Part shown: one piece after another, positions 32,392-41,283 of the stretch
How positions within the stretch are numbered: position 1 is the first letter of the stretch
Layout of the letters: every line of letters starts with the position of its first letter
NCBI GenBank assembly: GCA_902497025.1
Contig: CABVDJ010000014.1
Location: 1 to 50,790, forward strand
Source of the DNA: an uncultured Collinsella sp.
GTDB taxonomy: Bacteria > Actinomycetota > Coriobacteriia > Coriobacteriales > Coriobacteriaceae
DNA: 50,790 nucleotides
Direction: 5' to 3'
Notes under the pieces: generated by a model
What the model saw: the letters and a program-made list of their open reading frames with translations, nothing else
What the model was told of the DNA's origin: nothing
The model's database searches: none
Program-made: the position numbers and the translations under genes

Positions 32392-34692
32392 ATGGTCAAG
32401 CTGTACGAGGACGGCATCTACCTGCGCGGCGGCAGCGAGGTTGTGCCTGCGGCCGAGGCTGCCGAGCGCGGCATTACGCAGACCCCCGAGGATGCCAAGC
32501 GCGGCACCATCGCGTATTCGATCCTTCAGGCACATAACACGTCGGGCGACCCCGAGGCGCTCAAGATTCGCTTCGATGCCATGGCGAGCCACGACATCAC
32601 CTTCGTCGGCATCATCCAGACGGCGCGCGCCTCGGGCATGGAGCAGTTCCCGCTGCCCTACGTGCTCACCAACTGCCATAACTCGCTGTGCGCCGTGGGC
32701 GGCACCATCAACGAGGACGACCACGTCTTTGGCCTTTCCGCGGCCAAGAAGTACGGCGGCATCTTCGTCCCGCCGCACATTGCCGTCATCCACTCCTTTA
32801 TGCGTGAGAACTTCGCCGGTTGCGGCAAGATGATCCTGGGTTCCGACTCGCATACCCGCTACGGCGCCCTGGGCACCATGGCCGTGGGCGAGGGTGGTGG
32901 CGAGCTGGCAAAGCAACTGCTGCGCGACACCTACGATGTCGCCTACCCCGGCGTCGTGGCCATCTACCTCACGGGCGCCCCGCGCCCCGGCGTCGGCCCG
33001 CACGATGTGGCGCTCGCCATCATCCGCGCCGTCTTTGCCAAGGGCTACGTCAAGAACAAGGTCATGGAGTTTGTGGGCCCGGGCATCGCGAGCATGACGA
33101 CCGATTACCGCAACGGCGTCGATGTCATGACCACCGAGACCACCTGCCTGTCGAGCATCTGGGCCACCGACGAGGACACGCATGCGTTTTTGACCATGCA
33201 CGGCCGCGGCGAGGACTACCGCGAGCTCAAGCCCGCCGATGTCGCCTACTACGACGGCTGCGTCGAAGTCGATCTGTCGAGCATCAAGCCCATGATCGCG
33301 CTGCCGTTCCATCCTTCTAACGGCTTTGAGATCGACGAGCTCAACGAGAACCTCGAGGACATCCTGCATGAGGTGGAGCTCGAGGCCGCCAAGATCGGTG
33401 AGGGCAAGACGCACTTTAGCCTGCTCGACAAGATCGTCGACGGCAAGCTGCACGTGCAGCAGGGCGTTATCGCCGGCTGCTCGGGCGGCAACTACGGCTC
33501 CGTGGTCCAGGCCGCCCGCGTGCTCAAGGGCGCCAACACCGGCTGCGGCGAGTTTTCGCTGTCGGTCTACCCCACGAGCCAGCCCGTGGCGCTCGAGCTT
33601 ACGCGTCGCGGCTATATCTACGATCTTATGGAGGCCGGCGCGATCGTGCGCACGGCATTCTGCGGCCCGTGCTTCGGTGCCGGCGACACGCCTGCCAATA
33701 ACGGCCTTTCGATTCGCCACACCACGCGCAACTTCCCCAACCGCGAGGGTTCCAAGCCGGGTAATGGCCAGCTGAGCGCCGTGGCCCTGATGGACGCCCG
33801 CTCCATTGCGGCGACGGCTGCCAACGGCGGCATCCTGACGCCGGCGACCGACCTGCCCGAGGAGACTTGGGACGAGGCCTGCGAGTACACCTTTGACGAC
33901 GCGCCGTACAAAAAGCGCGTGTACTGGGGCTTTGGCAAGGCGGAGCCTGCCGACGAGCTGGTCGAGGGTCCCAACATCAAGCCGTGGCCCGCGATGGAGC
34001 CGCTCGGCGACGATATCCTGCTCAAGGTGTGCTCCAAGATCATGGACCCGGTCACCACGACCGACGAGCTCATTCCTTCGGGTGAGACGAGCTCCTTCCG
34101 CTCCAACCCGCTGGGCCTGGCCGAGTTTACGCTCAGCCGCCGCGATCCGGCCTATGTGGGTCGCTCCAAGGAGGTCGACGCCGTGGAGAAGCGCCGCGTT
34201 GCCGGCGAGGCAGCAGGCGACCTGGCGGTACTCGATGCCGAGCTTGCCGGCGTGTTTGAGGCACTGGCCGGCGCCGGTGTCGCGGCCGATGCCAAGGCGA
34301 CCGAGTACGGCTCTATGCTCTACGCCAAGAAGCCCGGCGACGGTTCTGCCCGCGAGCAGGCCGCGAGCTGCCAGCGCGTAATTGGCGGCCTGGCCAACAT
34401 CGTCCACGAGTACGCCACCAAGCGCTATCGCTCCAACGTGATGAACTGGGGCATGGTGCCCTTCCAGATGGAGGCGGAGCCCAACTTTGAGGTGGGCGAT
34501 TACGTCTTTGTGCCGGGTATCCGCGCCGCGCTCGATGGCGACCTAAAGGACATCGCCGCCTACGTGGTGCGTGCCGACGGTGCGGTCGAGCAGATTGAGC
34601 TCTACATTGCCGATATGACGGCAGAGGAGCGCGCCATCGTCAAGGCCGGCTGCCTGATCAACTACAACAAGTTCAAGGCCGCTGCCGAGTAA
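32392..34692 (+). CDS. Aconitase-superfamily hydratase (YbhJ-like)
   Basis: A 766-residue protein of the aconitase superfamily, closest in feel to E. coli YbhJ (MVKLYEDGIYL start), an uncharacterised homologue, rather than AcnA/AcnB. Retained are the CGPCFGAGDTP segment and AGCSGGNYGS, which could supply the three [4Fe-4S] cysteines, plus the SDSHTRYGALGTMAVGEGG active-site loop. The swivel domain lies near the C-terminus (SNVMNWGMVPFQMEAEP). Substrate is unknown; a hydro-lyase or isomerase on a hydroxy-acid is expected. The ATG at 32392 has GGGAGA upstream; the open frame extends to 32164 through repeats and is not coding there. Monocistronic. Confidence 0.82.
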   Translation: MVKLYEDGIYLRGGSEVVPAAEAAERGITQTPEDAKRGTIAYSILQAHNTSGDPEALKIRFDAMASHDITFVGIIQTARASGMEQFPLPYVLTNCHNSLCAVGGTINEDDHVFGLSAAKKYGGIFVPPHIAVIHSFMRENFAGCGKMILGSDSHTRYGALGTMAVGEGGGELAKQLLRDTYDVAYPGVVAIYLTGAPRPGVGPHDVALAIIRAVFAKGYVKNKVMEFVGPGIASMTTDYRNGVDVMTTETTCLSSIWATDEDTHAFLTMHGRGEDYRELKPADVAYYDGCVEVDLSSIKPMIALPFHPSNGFEIDELNENLEDILHEVELEAAKIGEGKTHFSLLDKIVDGKLHVQQGVIAGCSGGNYGSVVQAARVLKGANTGCGEFSLSVYPTSQPVALELTRRGYIYDLMEAGAIVRTAFCGPCFGAGDTPANNGLSIRHTTRNFPNREGSKPGNGQLSAVALMDARSIAATAANGGILTPATDLPEETWDEACEYTFDDAPYKKRVYWGFGKAEPADELVEGPNIKPWPAMEPLGDDILLKVCSKIMDPVTTTDELIPSGETSSFRSNPLGLAEFTLSRRDPAYVGRSKEVDAVEKRRVAGEAAGDLAVLDAELAGVFEALAGAGVAADAKATEYGSMLYAKKPGDGSAREQAASCQRVIGGLANIVHEYATKRYRSNVMNWGMVPFQMEAEPNFEVGDYVFVPGIRAALDGDLKDIAAYVVRADGAVEQIELYIADMTAEERAIVKAGCLINYNKFKAAAE

Positions 34693-34703
34693 CGTTGCTG
34701 TAC

Positions 34704-34774
34704 GCCCCGGACACACCTTTCCTCGTGCTCACGCGCTTCGCGAGGGTCGCCCGAGGGAAAGGTGTGGCCGGGGC
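34704..34774 (+). terminator. Long stem-loop after the aconitase-like gene
   Basis: GCCCCGGaCACACCTTTCCtCG pieces pair with CGaGGGAAAGGTGTGgCC and GGGGC (34752-34774), with an inner GCGCTTCGCG hairpin. No U tract follows directly; the hairpin at 34830-34862 may complete termination. Confidence 0.55.
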
Positions 34775-34782
34775 TACCGCGA

Positions 34783-35049
34783 CGTTTTCGTTGGGTCTTG
34801 AGGGACGCTAATAAATAGACTTGCTTGATGCCGCCTCTTTTTATTGGGGCGGCTTCTTTTTTCGAAAACCACCGCAAAGAGGACAGGCACCTTTGTGGTG
34901 GTCCCGTTTGTCTCGACCTGTAACATCTGGGCCCCTATTTGACGAGCGGTTGTTACAGATTGAGACAAACGATCGCCGCCGATCATTTCATCTCAATCTG
35001 TAACATCTAGAATCGAAAAGGGCTGCTAGATGTTACAGATCGAGACAGT
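34783..35049. repeat. Direct repeat D, left copy (~267 bp)
   Basis: Begins CGTTTTCGTTGGGTCTTGAG and includes a GCCGCC/GGCGGC terminator with TTCTTTTTT (34830-34862), a CCACCGCAAAG...CTTTGTGGTGG hairpin with a GGACAGGCA loop (34868-34897), and two copies of the GTCTCGACCTGTAACATCT / TGTTACAGATTGAGAC palindrome. The right copy (36112-36381) has the same parts in the same order and orientation, with scattered substitutions. Together they flank the gene at 35098-35745. Confidence 0.8.
34830..34862 (+). terminator. Terminator hairpin in direct repeat D (left)
   Basis: GCCGCC, loop, GGCGGC and TTCTTTTTT; its counterpart is at 36159-36189. It is the strongest U-tract terminator downstream of the aconitase-like gene. 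Confidence 0.7.
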
Positions 35050-35097
35050 GGAACATCGGAACCGAAACCACCACAAAGGTGCCTGCCCAGTGGGTCC

Positions 35098-35745
35098 TTA
35101 TTTCGATGGGGTCCAGGTTATTTCATCGTCAAATAGCCAAGTGCGTGCCGAGCCACTGTTGCGCGCTGTCTGCGGATCGGGCTCGCAGGTTTGTTCGTAG
35201 GCATCCTCGGTACACCGATCCATAAAATCGACGACTGCCGTCTGGTCGCCCTCCATGACGTAGATTACGTCGCCATCCGAGATATAGACCCCCGGTCCTT
35301 CATTGTCCACGCAGCCGGGGTCGTATGAGACGTTGCACAATTTGCTCCCGTTTGCCGCATCGAGCTCAAGGGTCGAATAATACCCGCCAACCATTTGGCC
35401 ATTCTTGGCTCGATATGTTGCGGCGCCGTACCACCGCTTAAACGTCTTGCCTTTGAGTAAACTGGTTGCCTTGCCGATAAGCTGCTCATCTTTGGTGTAG
35501 CGCCTGGCCCCAAGTTCGATACGGGGATAGTTGCTGACACCAAGCGCTGCGGGCGTACCGTCAAAATCGACGGTGACCGAATCGGGTTTGACGATATCGG
35601 TGAGGACCTCGATGGGATAGCTTACGGTCTCAACCGCCGCCTGCGTCGCAGAGGCGGGGAGAAATGCGAGATAGATAATTCCTACGCCGACTGCGGTAAT
35701 CGCAAACGCTAAGACGAGCAGGCCGATATAGGTGGAGCGTTTCAC
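35098..35745 (-). CDS. Membrane-anchored extracytoplasmic protein, unknown family
   Basis: About 215 residues from a GTG at 35745 with a GAGGT site upstream; an ATG at 35772 lacks one. A short basic N-terminus (MKRSTYI) leads into one hydrophobic helix (GLLVLAFAITAVGVGIIYLA), either an uncleaved anchor or signal peptide. The rest is soluble and contains four or more cysteines in spaced positions (KLCNVSYDPGCVDNEG; DRCTEDAYEQTCEPDP), suggesting disulfides outside the membrane. I recognise no family. It is alone on its strand and lies between two ~270-bp direct repeats, in DNA of lower GC content than the surroundings. Confidence 0.6.
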   Translation of the reverse strand: MKRSTYIGLLVLAFAITAVGVGIIYLAFLPASATQAAVETVSYPIEVLTDIVKPDSVTVDFDGTPAALGVSNYPRIELGARRYTKDEQLIGKATSLLKGKTFKRWYGAATYRAKNGQMVGGYYSTLELDAANGSKLCNVSYDPGCVDNEGPGVYISDGDVIYVMEGDQTAVVDFMDRCTEDAYEQTCEPDPQTARNSGSARTWLFDDEITWTPSK

Positions 35746-36111
35746 GGCGGGTACCTCGCAAATAGTATGCATTCATTAAGATAAGTGATACCAGCTTACG
35801 ACAATATTCAAAAGAAAGCGATCGATCGAAATGACGGGGTGAAAAGGCCCTATTGGGCTTCGATTTGACCTCTAATAGAAATATTTGCCCCACTCATTCT
35901 GGGCGTGAGGTCAATAATTGAGTCCACGAGTTTTGAGCGATACTCTTCTCACTAAACTCACTATTTTCACTATAAGCACTATAAATACGATAGGGGGACG
36001 ACGAGAACAATGTGACGTGCGATAGCTAAGCCGTTTAAGCCGGACTCTGACCTTGAATCTCTGCCTCTATCTGTGCGGACGGGCTATTGTCGGTTCTCGA
36101 TTCCATCGCTG
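35746..36111. other. AT-richer spacer with four 9-bp CACTA iterations
   Basis: The region between the membrane-protein start and the right direct repeat has no gene I can support. At 35950-35985 CACTA recurs exactly every nine bases four times (CACTAAACT, CACTATTTT, CACTATAAG, CACTATAAA), a regulator-binding-site-like array about 200 bases upstream of the minus-strand gene. GACCTC/GAGGTC flanks a short inverted segment near 35869-35915. Confidence 0.55.
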
Positions 36112-36381
36112 CGTTTTCGTTGGGTCTTGAGGGACGCTAATAAATGGGCTTGCTTGATGCCGCCTCTGTTATCGGGGCGGCTTCTTTTTGTCGAAAACCA
36201 CCACAAGGGGGACAGGCACCTTTGTGGTGGTTCTTGGTTTGTCTCGATCTGTAACAGTTAGACCCTAATTTGCCGAGTAGATGTTACAGATTGAGACGAA
36301 CGGGCGCCGCTGGTCATTTCATCTTGATTTGTAACATCTGGAGCCATAAACAGTCGCTAGATGTTACAGATTGAGATAGTA
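36112..36381. repeat. Direct repeat D, right copy (~270 bp)
   Basis: Same order of elements as 34783-35049: CGTTTTCGTTGGGTCTTGAG, GCCGCC/GGCGGC terminator with TTCTTTTT (36159-36189), CCACCACAAG...CTTTGTGGTGG hairpin with GGGACAGG loop, then TGTAACA/TGTTACA palindromes ending AGATTGAGATAG. By eye clearly homologous over the whole length with many point differences, so the duplication is not recent. Confidence 0.8.
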
Positions 36382-36455
36382 AGGGGATGAGGCCGCAGCG
36401 GGTGAGCGCGCCTGTCCCCTTTGTGGTGATTTTCCATGTCATGAGAGCACTCAGA

Positions 36456-36494
36456 AAATCTTATATATAGAGACTTAGATTTGTGTATAAGATT
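36456..36494 (+). promoter_or_regulatory. Candidate HspR operator and promoter upstream of clpB
   Basis: A 27-base motif (36456-36482) beginning AAATCTTATAT and ending GACTTAGATTT, the same length and arms as upstream of dnaK. In addition AATCTTATA (36458-36466) is perfectly inverted as TATAAGATT (36486-36494), and TATAAG may be the -10. The clpB start is 78 bases further on. Confidence 0.65.
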
Positions 36495-36571
36495 GTACAA
36501 AGCTGGCAACAATACTTCTCGAACAACGTGAAGCCGCCCCGTAGGGCGGCCGCCCCAAGAGAGGTGATTCC

Positions 36572-39199
36572 ATGAGAATCGATAAGCTAGCTATGACGTC
36601 GCGCGAGGCGCTGCAGACCGCCATGAGCACGGCTGCCGATGCACAGGCCGGCGCGGTGGAGCCGATCCACCTGCTGTCTGCCCTGCTCGGTGCCGGCGAG
36701 CGCAATATCTCCGTGATCATCGAGCGCATCGGTGCCGACCCGGCCCAGCTCGCACGCTCCACACAAGATGCCATCGACCACGCGCCCAAGGTTTCGGGCG
36801 AGGGCCAGCAGATGGGTCTGTCCAACGAGCTCGTCCGCGTCATCGAGAAGGCCGAGAAGAAGGCCACCAAGATGGGCGACAGCTTTGTGGTGACCGAGCA
36901 TCTGCTGATGGCACTTGCCGAGGACAAGGGCGAGGCGGGCCGCGTTCTGCGTGACGCCGGCGTCACCAAGGAGCGCATCGAGCAAGTCTACGAGGAGCTA
37001 CGCGGCGATGACCGCGTGACGTCTGCCGAGGATAAGACGCAGTTTGAGGCGCTGGAGCAGTACGGTCGCAACATCTGCGACCTCGCCCGCGCCGGCAAGC
37101 TCGACCCGGTCATCGGTCGTACCGACGAGATCCGTCGTACCATCCAGGTCCTGTCCCGCCGCACCAAGAACAACCCTGTGCTCATCGGCGAGCCGGGCGT
37201 CGGCAAGACGGCCATCGTCGAGGGCATCGCCCAGCGTATCGTGGCCGGCGACGTGCCGAGCACCCTGCGCGATCGCGACCTTATCGAGCTCGACATGAGC
37301 GCGCTGGTCGCCGGCGCTAAGTACCGCGGCGAGTTCGAAGACCGCTTGAAGGCCGTACTCAAAGAAGTGCAAAAATCCGAGGGCAAGGTCATCCTGTTCA
37401 TCGATGAGCTCCACACCATCGTGGGCGCGGGTGCTACCGAGGGCTCCATGGACGCCGGTAACATCCTCAAGCCGGCGCTTGCCCGTGGCGACTTGCACGC
37501 GATCGGCGCGACCACGCTCGATGAATACCGCAAGTACATCGAGAAGGACGCGGCGCTCGCCCGTCGTTTCCAGACCGTGATGGTAAGCGAGCCCACCGTC
37601 GAGGACACCATCTCGATTCTGCGTGGCCTCAAGGAGAAGTACGAGATCTTCCACGGCGTGCATATCACCGATAGCGCGCTCGTGGCAGCTGCCGACCTTT
37701 CCGATCGCTACATCGCCGACCGCTTCCTGCCCGACAAGGCCATCGACCTGGTCGATGAGGCGGCAAGCCGCCTGCGCATGGAGCTCGACAGCATGCCGGT
37801 CGAGATCGACGCCACCACGCGTCAGCTCACTCAGCTGCAGATCGAGGAACAGGCGCTCATGAAGGAGACCGACGACGCCTCCAAGGAGCGTCTGGAGGCT
37901 CTGCGCCAAGAGATTGCCGAGGTCCAGGAAAAACTCAACGTGCAAAAGGCTGGCTGGCTCAACCAGAAGAACGCCATCGACCACGTGCAGGAGCTCAAGG
38001 GCCAGCTTGACGAGGCCAGGAGCGAAGAGGAGCGCGCGACGCGCAACGGCGATTTGGGTCGTGCGTCCGAGCTGCGCTACTCCGTGATTCCGGGCCTGCA
38101 GCAGCAGATTCAGGATTCCGAGGCCGCGCTCGAGGCACAAAAGCAGCAGGACGGCGAGGGCCTCAACGAGCAGGTGACCTCCGATGAGATCGCCGAGGTC
38201 GTGAGCGCCTGGACCGGCGTGCCCGTGTCCAAGATGATGCAGGGCGAGCTCGACAAGCTCAAGGGCTTGGAGGGTGAGCTGCATAAGCGCGTCATCGGCC
38301 AGGACGAGGCCGTCTCCGCCGTCGCCGCAGCCGTGCGCCGCAGCCGTGCGGGCCTCTCCGATCCGGACAAGCCCATCGGCAGCTTCTTCTTCCTGGGCCC
38401 CACCGGCGTGGGCAAGACCGAGCTCGCCAAGGCGCTTGCCGAGTGCCTGTTCGACGACGAGCGCGCGCTCGTGCGTATCGACATGTCCGAGTACATGGAG
38501 AAGTTCAGCGTCCAGCGTCTGATCGGTGCGCCCCCGGGATACGTGGGCTACGACGAGGGTGGCCAGCTCACCGAGGCCGTGCGCCGTCGTCCGTACTCCG
38601 TGATCTTGCTCGACGAGATGGAGAAGGCTCATCCGGATGTCTTTAACGTGCTGCTGCAGGTGCTTGACGACGGCCGTCTAACCGATGGTCAGGGTCGCCA
38701 GGTGTCCTTCAAGAACACGATTATCATCATGACGTCCAACGTGGGCTCCAAGGCCATCGCCGAGCTTTCCGGCAAGGACGAGGAGGAGATGCGCCATCAG
38801 GTCAACGTGGCCATGGCTCAGACCTTCCGCCCCGAGTTCCTCAACCGTATCGACGATATCGTGGTGTTCCATCCGCTCGGCATGGCGCAGATCGAGAAGA
38901 TCGTCGACATCCAGCTCGCCGACGTCCGCGCGCGTCTGGCCAAGGAGCGCATGACGCTTGCCATCACCCCGGCGGCCAAGCAGATGCTCGCCGTGGGCGG
39001 CCTGGACCCGGTCTTTGGCGCCCGTCCGCTCAAGCGTCTGGTCCAGCGCGAGGTCGTGGATGCCATCGCCGCCGCTATCATCGACGGCACGGTGCGCGAG
39101 GGCGATCAGGTGACGGTCGATGTCGACAAGGACGGCGGCTTTACCGTCGTGTGCGACAATACGCCGGCGGCCACCTACGAGGTCCCCGACGCCGAGTAG
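36572..39199 (+). CDS. clpB: Disaggregase ClpB
   Basis: An 875-residue Hsp100 AAA+ protein that threads aggregated proteins through a hexameric pore, working with DnaK. Order: double Clp_N domain (residues 1-145), first AAA+ with Walker A GEPGVGKT (about 207-214) and Walker B VILFIDELH, the coiled-coil middle domain (about 405-520; RQLTQLQIEEQALMKETDD), and second AAA+ with GPTGVGKT (about 610) and VILLDEMEKAH. The middle domain separates it from ClpA/ClpC. GAGAGGTG precedes the ATG. Monocistronic, with its own HspR-like site and terminator. Confidence 0.97.
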   Translation: MRIDKLAMTSREALQTAMSTAADAQAGAVEPIHLLSALLGAGERNISVIIERIGADPAQLARSTQDAIDHAPKVSGEGQQMGLSNELVRVIEKAEKKATKMGDSFVVTEHLLMALAEDKGEAGRVLRDAGVTKERIEQVYEELRGDDRVTSAEDKTQFEALEQYGRNICDLARAGKLDPVIGRTDEIRRTIQVLSRRTKNNPVLIGEPGVGKTAIVEGIAQRIVAGDVPSTLRDRDLIELDMSALVAGAKYRGEFEDRLKAVLKEVQKSEGKVILFIDELHTIVGAGATEGSMDAGNILKPALARGDLHAIGATTLDEYRKYIEKDAALARRFQTVMVSEPTVEDTISILRGLKEKYEIFHGVHITDSALVAAADLSDRYIADRFLPDKAIDLVDEAASRLRMELDSMPVEIDATTRQLTQLQIEEQALMKETDDASKERLEALRQEIAEVQEKLNVQKAGWLNQKNAIDHVQELKGQLDEARSEEERATRNGDLGRASELRYSVIPGLQQQIQDSEAALEAQKQQDGEGLNEQVTSDEIAEVVSAWTGVPVSKMMQGELDKLKGLEGELHKRVIGQDEAVSAVAAAVRRSRAGLSDPDKPIGSFFFLGPTGVGKTELAKALAECLFDDERALVRIDMSEYMEKFSVQRLIGAPPGYVGYDEGGQLTEAVRRRPYSVILLDEMEKAHPDVFNVLLQVLDDGRLTDGQGRQVSFKNTIIIMTSNVGSKAIAELSGKDEEEMRHQVNVAMAQTFRPEFLNRIDDIVVFHPLGMAQIEKIVDIQLADVRARLAKERMTLAITPAAKQMLAVGGLDPVFGARPLKRLVQREVVDAIAAAIIDGTVREGDQVTVDVDKDGGFTVVCDNTPAATYEVPDAE

Positions 39200-39242
39200 A
39201 TTTTGGGCCATGCCTTAAAATCTGCCTTTTGAGCCGAACGCC

Positions 39243-39279
39243 AAGGGCGGCGGATCCGATTGGGTCCGCTGCCCTTTTT
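39243..39279 (+). terminator. clpB terminator
   Basis: AAGGGCGGCGGATCC, loop GATT, GGGTCCGCTGCCC, then TTTTT; two imperfect pairs in a roughly 14-bp stem. Confidence 0.85.
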
Positions 39280-39331
39280 CGTGCGACAATCGATGGTGTT
39301 GAACGTGAGCACATGGCAAGGAGCTATGCAG

Positions 39332-39526
39332 ATGAAAGACGAGAACAAGACGAACGCACCGGCGGCTGAGGCAGTGCCCGCCGCACCCAAGCCTGCGCCT
39401 AAACCGGCGCCCAAGCCGCGCGACCCCTACATCCGCGCCGAGAACGAGGACGACGACGGCTACGATCCCTACAGCGATCGCCGCCCCGAGCGCGAGCCGA
39501 TGTTCGAAGCCGACCCGTGGCGCTGA
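39332..39526 (+). CDS. Small Pro/Ala-rich acidic protein
   Basis: A 64-residue protein of unknown function. A Lys/Asp N-terminus leads to a PAPKPAPKPAPK linker, then an acidic and charged tail (RAENEDDDGYDPYSDRRPE) ending FEADPWR. No hydrophobic segment; probably disordered. I place the start at ATG 39332, eight bases after AGGAG; an ATG at 39326 is too close to that site. It follows the clpB terminator, so needs its own promoter, which I did not identify. Coding is supported by the ribosome site and composition only. Confidence 0.5.
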   Translation: MKDENKTNAPAAEAVPAAPKPAPKPAPKPRDPYIRAENEDDDGYDPYSDRRPEREPMFEADPWR

Positions 39527-39549
39527 GTGCCACCCAAAAGGCCACCAAT

Positions 39550-39617
39550 AAGTTGCGGTGAAATAGGGACTGTTTTGCGGTTTGACCAGCAAAAACAATC
39601 CCTATTTCACCGCAACT
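39550..39617. repeat. Palindromic repeat family R1, copy 3
   Basis: AGTTGCGGTGAAATAGGGA is perfectly inverted as TCCCTATTTCACCGCAACT, extended by TGTTTTG/CAAAAACA. Where other copies carry GTTCC with GGAAC, this one has GGGA with TCCC, a compensated change. It lies between convergent genes. Confidence 0.85.
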
Positions 39618-39658
39618 GCGTTAAGGATGTGGATGTCGGGCGGCTGTCTTCGGGCTGG

Positions 39659-41161
39659 CTAGTCCTGGGCCTTGATGCTCGGCAGGAGAATCTGGGCGAG
39701 GTAGTCGGTCTCGAGTTTGGTCGCGGCGTCTGCCTTGCCGTCTTTACCGACCAGGTCGTTTTTGATCTGGCTGTATGTGTAGCGGTTGCCGGTCGTGAGC
39801 TCGACAAGCTCAATCGCCGTGTCCATGGGGTAGGTCGACACGGGGTTCTGCGTGCGCCCGTTGATGGTTTGCGGAATCACGTACGGATAGACAGGGCCGC
39901 TGGCGTAGACGGTGTAGCCGTTGCCCAGGCTGACCGTGCCCAAAACCGTATCGCCGTCATCGGGGGTAAAGGTCTCGCCGTCGCGCACTGCGACAAGCGT
40001 CACGAGCGGTGTGTTGGTGTCGCTGTCCAGATAAATGCACAGCGTGCTGCCGTTTTGCCAGGTTGCGACCTTGCCATACCACTCAACCGGAATATCGAGC
40101 TGATACAGGTTCGTCGCCTTGTGCCGAGCGTCGGCATCGCGGGCGGACTGAGCCTCGCTTGCGCTTACGGCGTTGGCGGCGGCATCGCGGCGCGTAATTG
40201 CCGCCTGCTGGAGTATCTTTGCCGCGGCGGCAGAGCTTGCGCCCCCTTCCTCGGCATACTTGGCGGCGGCATCGATCTGGTCGTCAGTCACCGTGTCGGC
40301 CGAAGGTACCTTGAGCTTAAAGGTGGCTTGAGCGCGCAGATCCTGCCCATCGCTCTTAATGGTGACCTGCGCCTTGGTGGTCGGGACGGTGTAGATGGTG
40401 CCGTCTTCCGCGATGGGGGATCCAGCAATGGAGAGCGTGTAATCGCCGGGCAGCAGCTTAATGCCGCGACCGTGCTCGTCAACGTAGAGCGTTTCGCTCA
40501 CAGAAGAGCCGTCGGAGTCCTGGCCACTCACCTGCACGGGGATCTTTGAGCCGGTGGAGCAGTCGAGCCCCGCGGCATGTACGCCAATTTGCACCGACAT
40601 CATGGTATGGGCGTTTGCGGCAACCACGGCGGCCCGCTCTTGCTGGTATCCGTTCCAAGCCGCATAGCCCGCGCCGCCGGCGACGAGCGCGATGGCAACA
40701 ACGCCTGCCACCATCAGGTTGCGTCGCCTGGGCGACATCTTGCGATGGCGAACCTCGGCCTCGTGTGCCGAGGGAACGGACGGCAGGGGAATATCGCCCA
40801 TGGCGATGGTCTCGTCTACGGCAGGCGCAGAGCCTAAGCCAGGGAGCTCGCGGGTCAGCGAATCTTCGGCGGGCAAGCTGTCGAGCAAGATGGTTTCCTC
40901 GCTCGTGTCGGATTCGGGCTGGTCGTCGGCCTCGCATTCGGATTCCTCGTGCCCCGCCTCGTCTTCGGTGGGCGCGGCGCCATCGTCTTTTGCATCCTGA
41001 TCATCGGGCTGCGCTTCGATTTCCGGCTCATCTCGCACATCAACGCTCGAATCGTCAAACGCAATCTCGGCCAGTGCGATCTGGTCAAGGCTCTCCAGGG
41101 CCTCGGCACACGCTTCTGCATCTTGGGCCGCATCCTCTTGGCCCATCGTCTCATCTTTCAT
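39659..41161 (-). CDS. Single-pass membrane protein with acidic cytoplasmic region
   Basis: A 500-residue protein of no family I recognise. Residues 1-145 are highly acidic and probably disordered (EALESLDQIALAEIAFDD, then DDQPESDTSEETILLDSLP). A basic patch (RHRKMSPRRRN) and one membrane helix (LMVAGVVAIALVAGGAGYAA, about 150-170) follow. The outside part has a beta-sandwich-like region (VQIGVHAAGLDCSTG; LPGDYTLSIAGSPIAEDGT), an Ala-rich helical segment and a C-terminal domain. It resembles Coriobacteriia surface proteins that pair a cytosolic disordered tail with a sensory ectodomain. Start at 41161 has GGGGGA upstream; a longer frame to 41224 lacks one. Monocistronic. Confidence 0.65.
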   Translation of the reverse strand: MKDETMGQEDAAQDAEACAEALESLDQIALAEIAFDDSSVDVRDEPEIEAQPDDQDAKDDGAAPTEDEAGHEESECEADDQPESDTSEETILLDSLPAEDSLTRELPGLGSAPAVDETIAMGDIPLPSVPSAHEAEVRHRKMSPRRRNLMVAGVVAIALVAGGAGYAAWNGYQQERAAVVAANAHTMMSVQIGVHAAGLDCSTGSKIPVQVSGQDSDGSSVSETLYVDEHGRGIKLLPGDYTLSIAGSPIAEDGTIYTVPTTKAQVTIKSDGQDLRAQATFKLKVPSADTVTDDQIDAAAKYAEEGGASSAAAAKILQQAAITRRDAAANAVSASEAQSARDADARHKATNLYQLDIPVEWYGKVATWQNGSTLCIYLDSDTNTPLVTLVAVRDGETFTPDDGDTVLGTVSLGNGYTVYASGPVYPYVIPQTINGRTQNPVSTYPMDTAIELVELTTGNRYTYSQIKNDLVGKDGKADAATKLETDYLAQILLPSIKAQD

Positions 41162-41283
41162 ATATCCCCCAAGCTCAATATCGGGACAACACTGTACCCA
41201 AAAATGGAGCCATATAAAGCGCATGCGAAATATAAGATCCGATTTAACCCGAGTGCATCGTTTAGCCGCATCCTCGCGGAAGC

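Noticed and set aside
32326..34407. A 693-codon open frame antisense to the aconitase-like gene
   Set aside because: Same shadow pattern, no domain and an Ala/Gly/His-rich composition; the plus-strand frame has clear motifs.
34783..36381. Possible CRISPR array from the repeated TGTAACA/GTCTC palindromes
   Set aside because: Only two long direct repeats with homologous internal parts, no regular short spacers and no cas genes.
36998..38632. A 544-codon open frame antisense to clpB
   Set aside because: Shadow of clpB; GC-rich codon bias keeps this antisense frame open.
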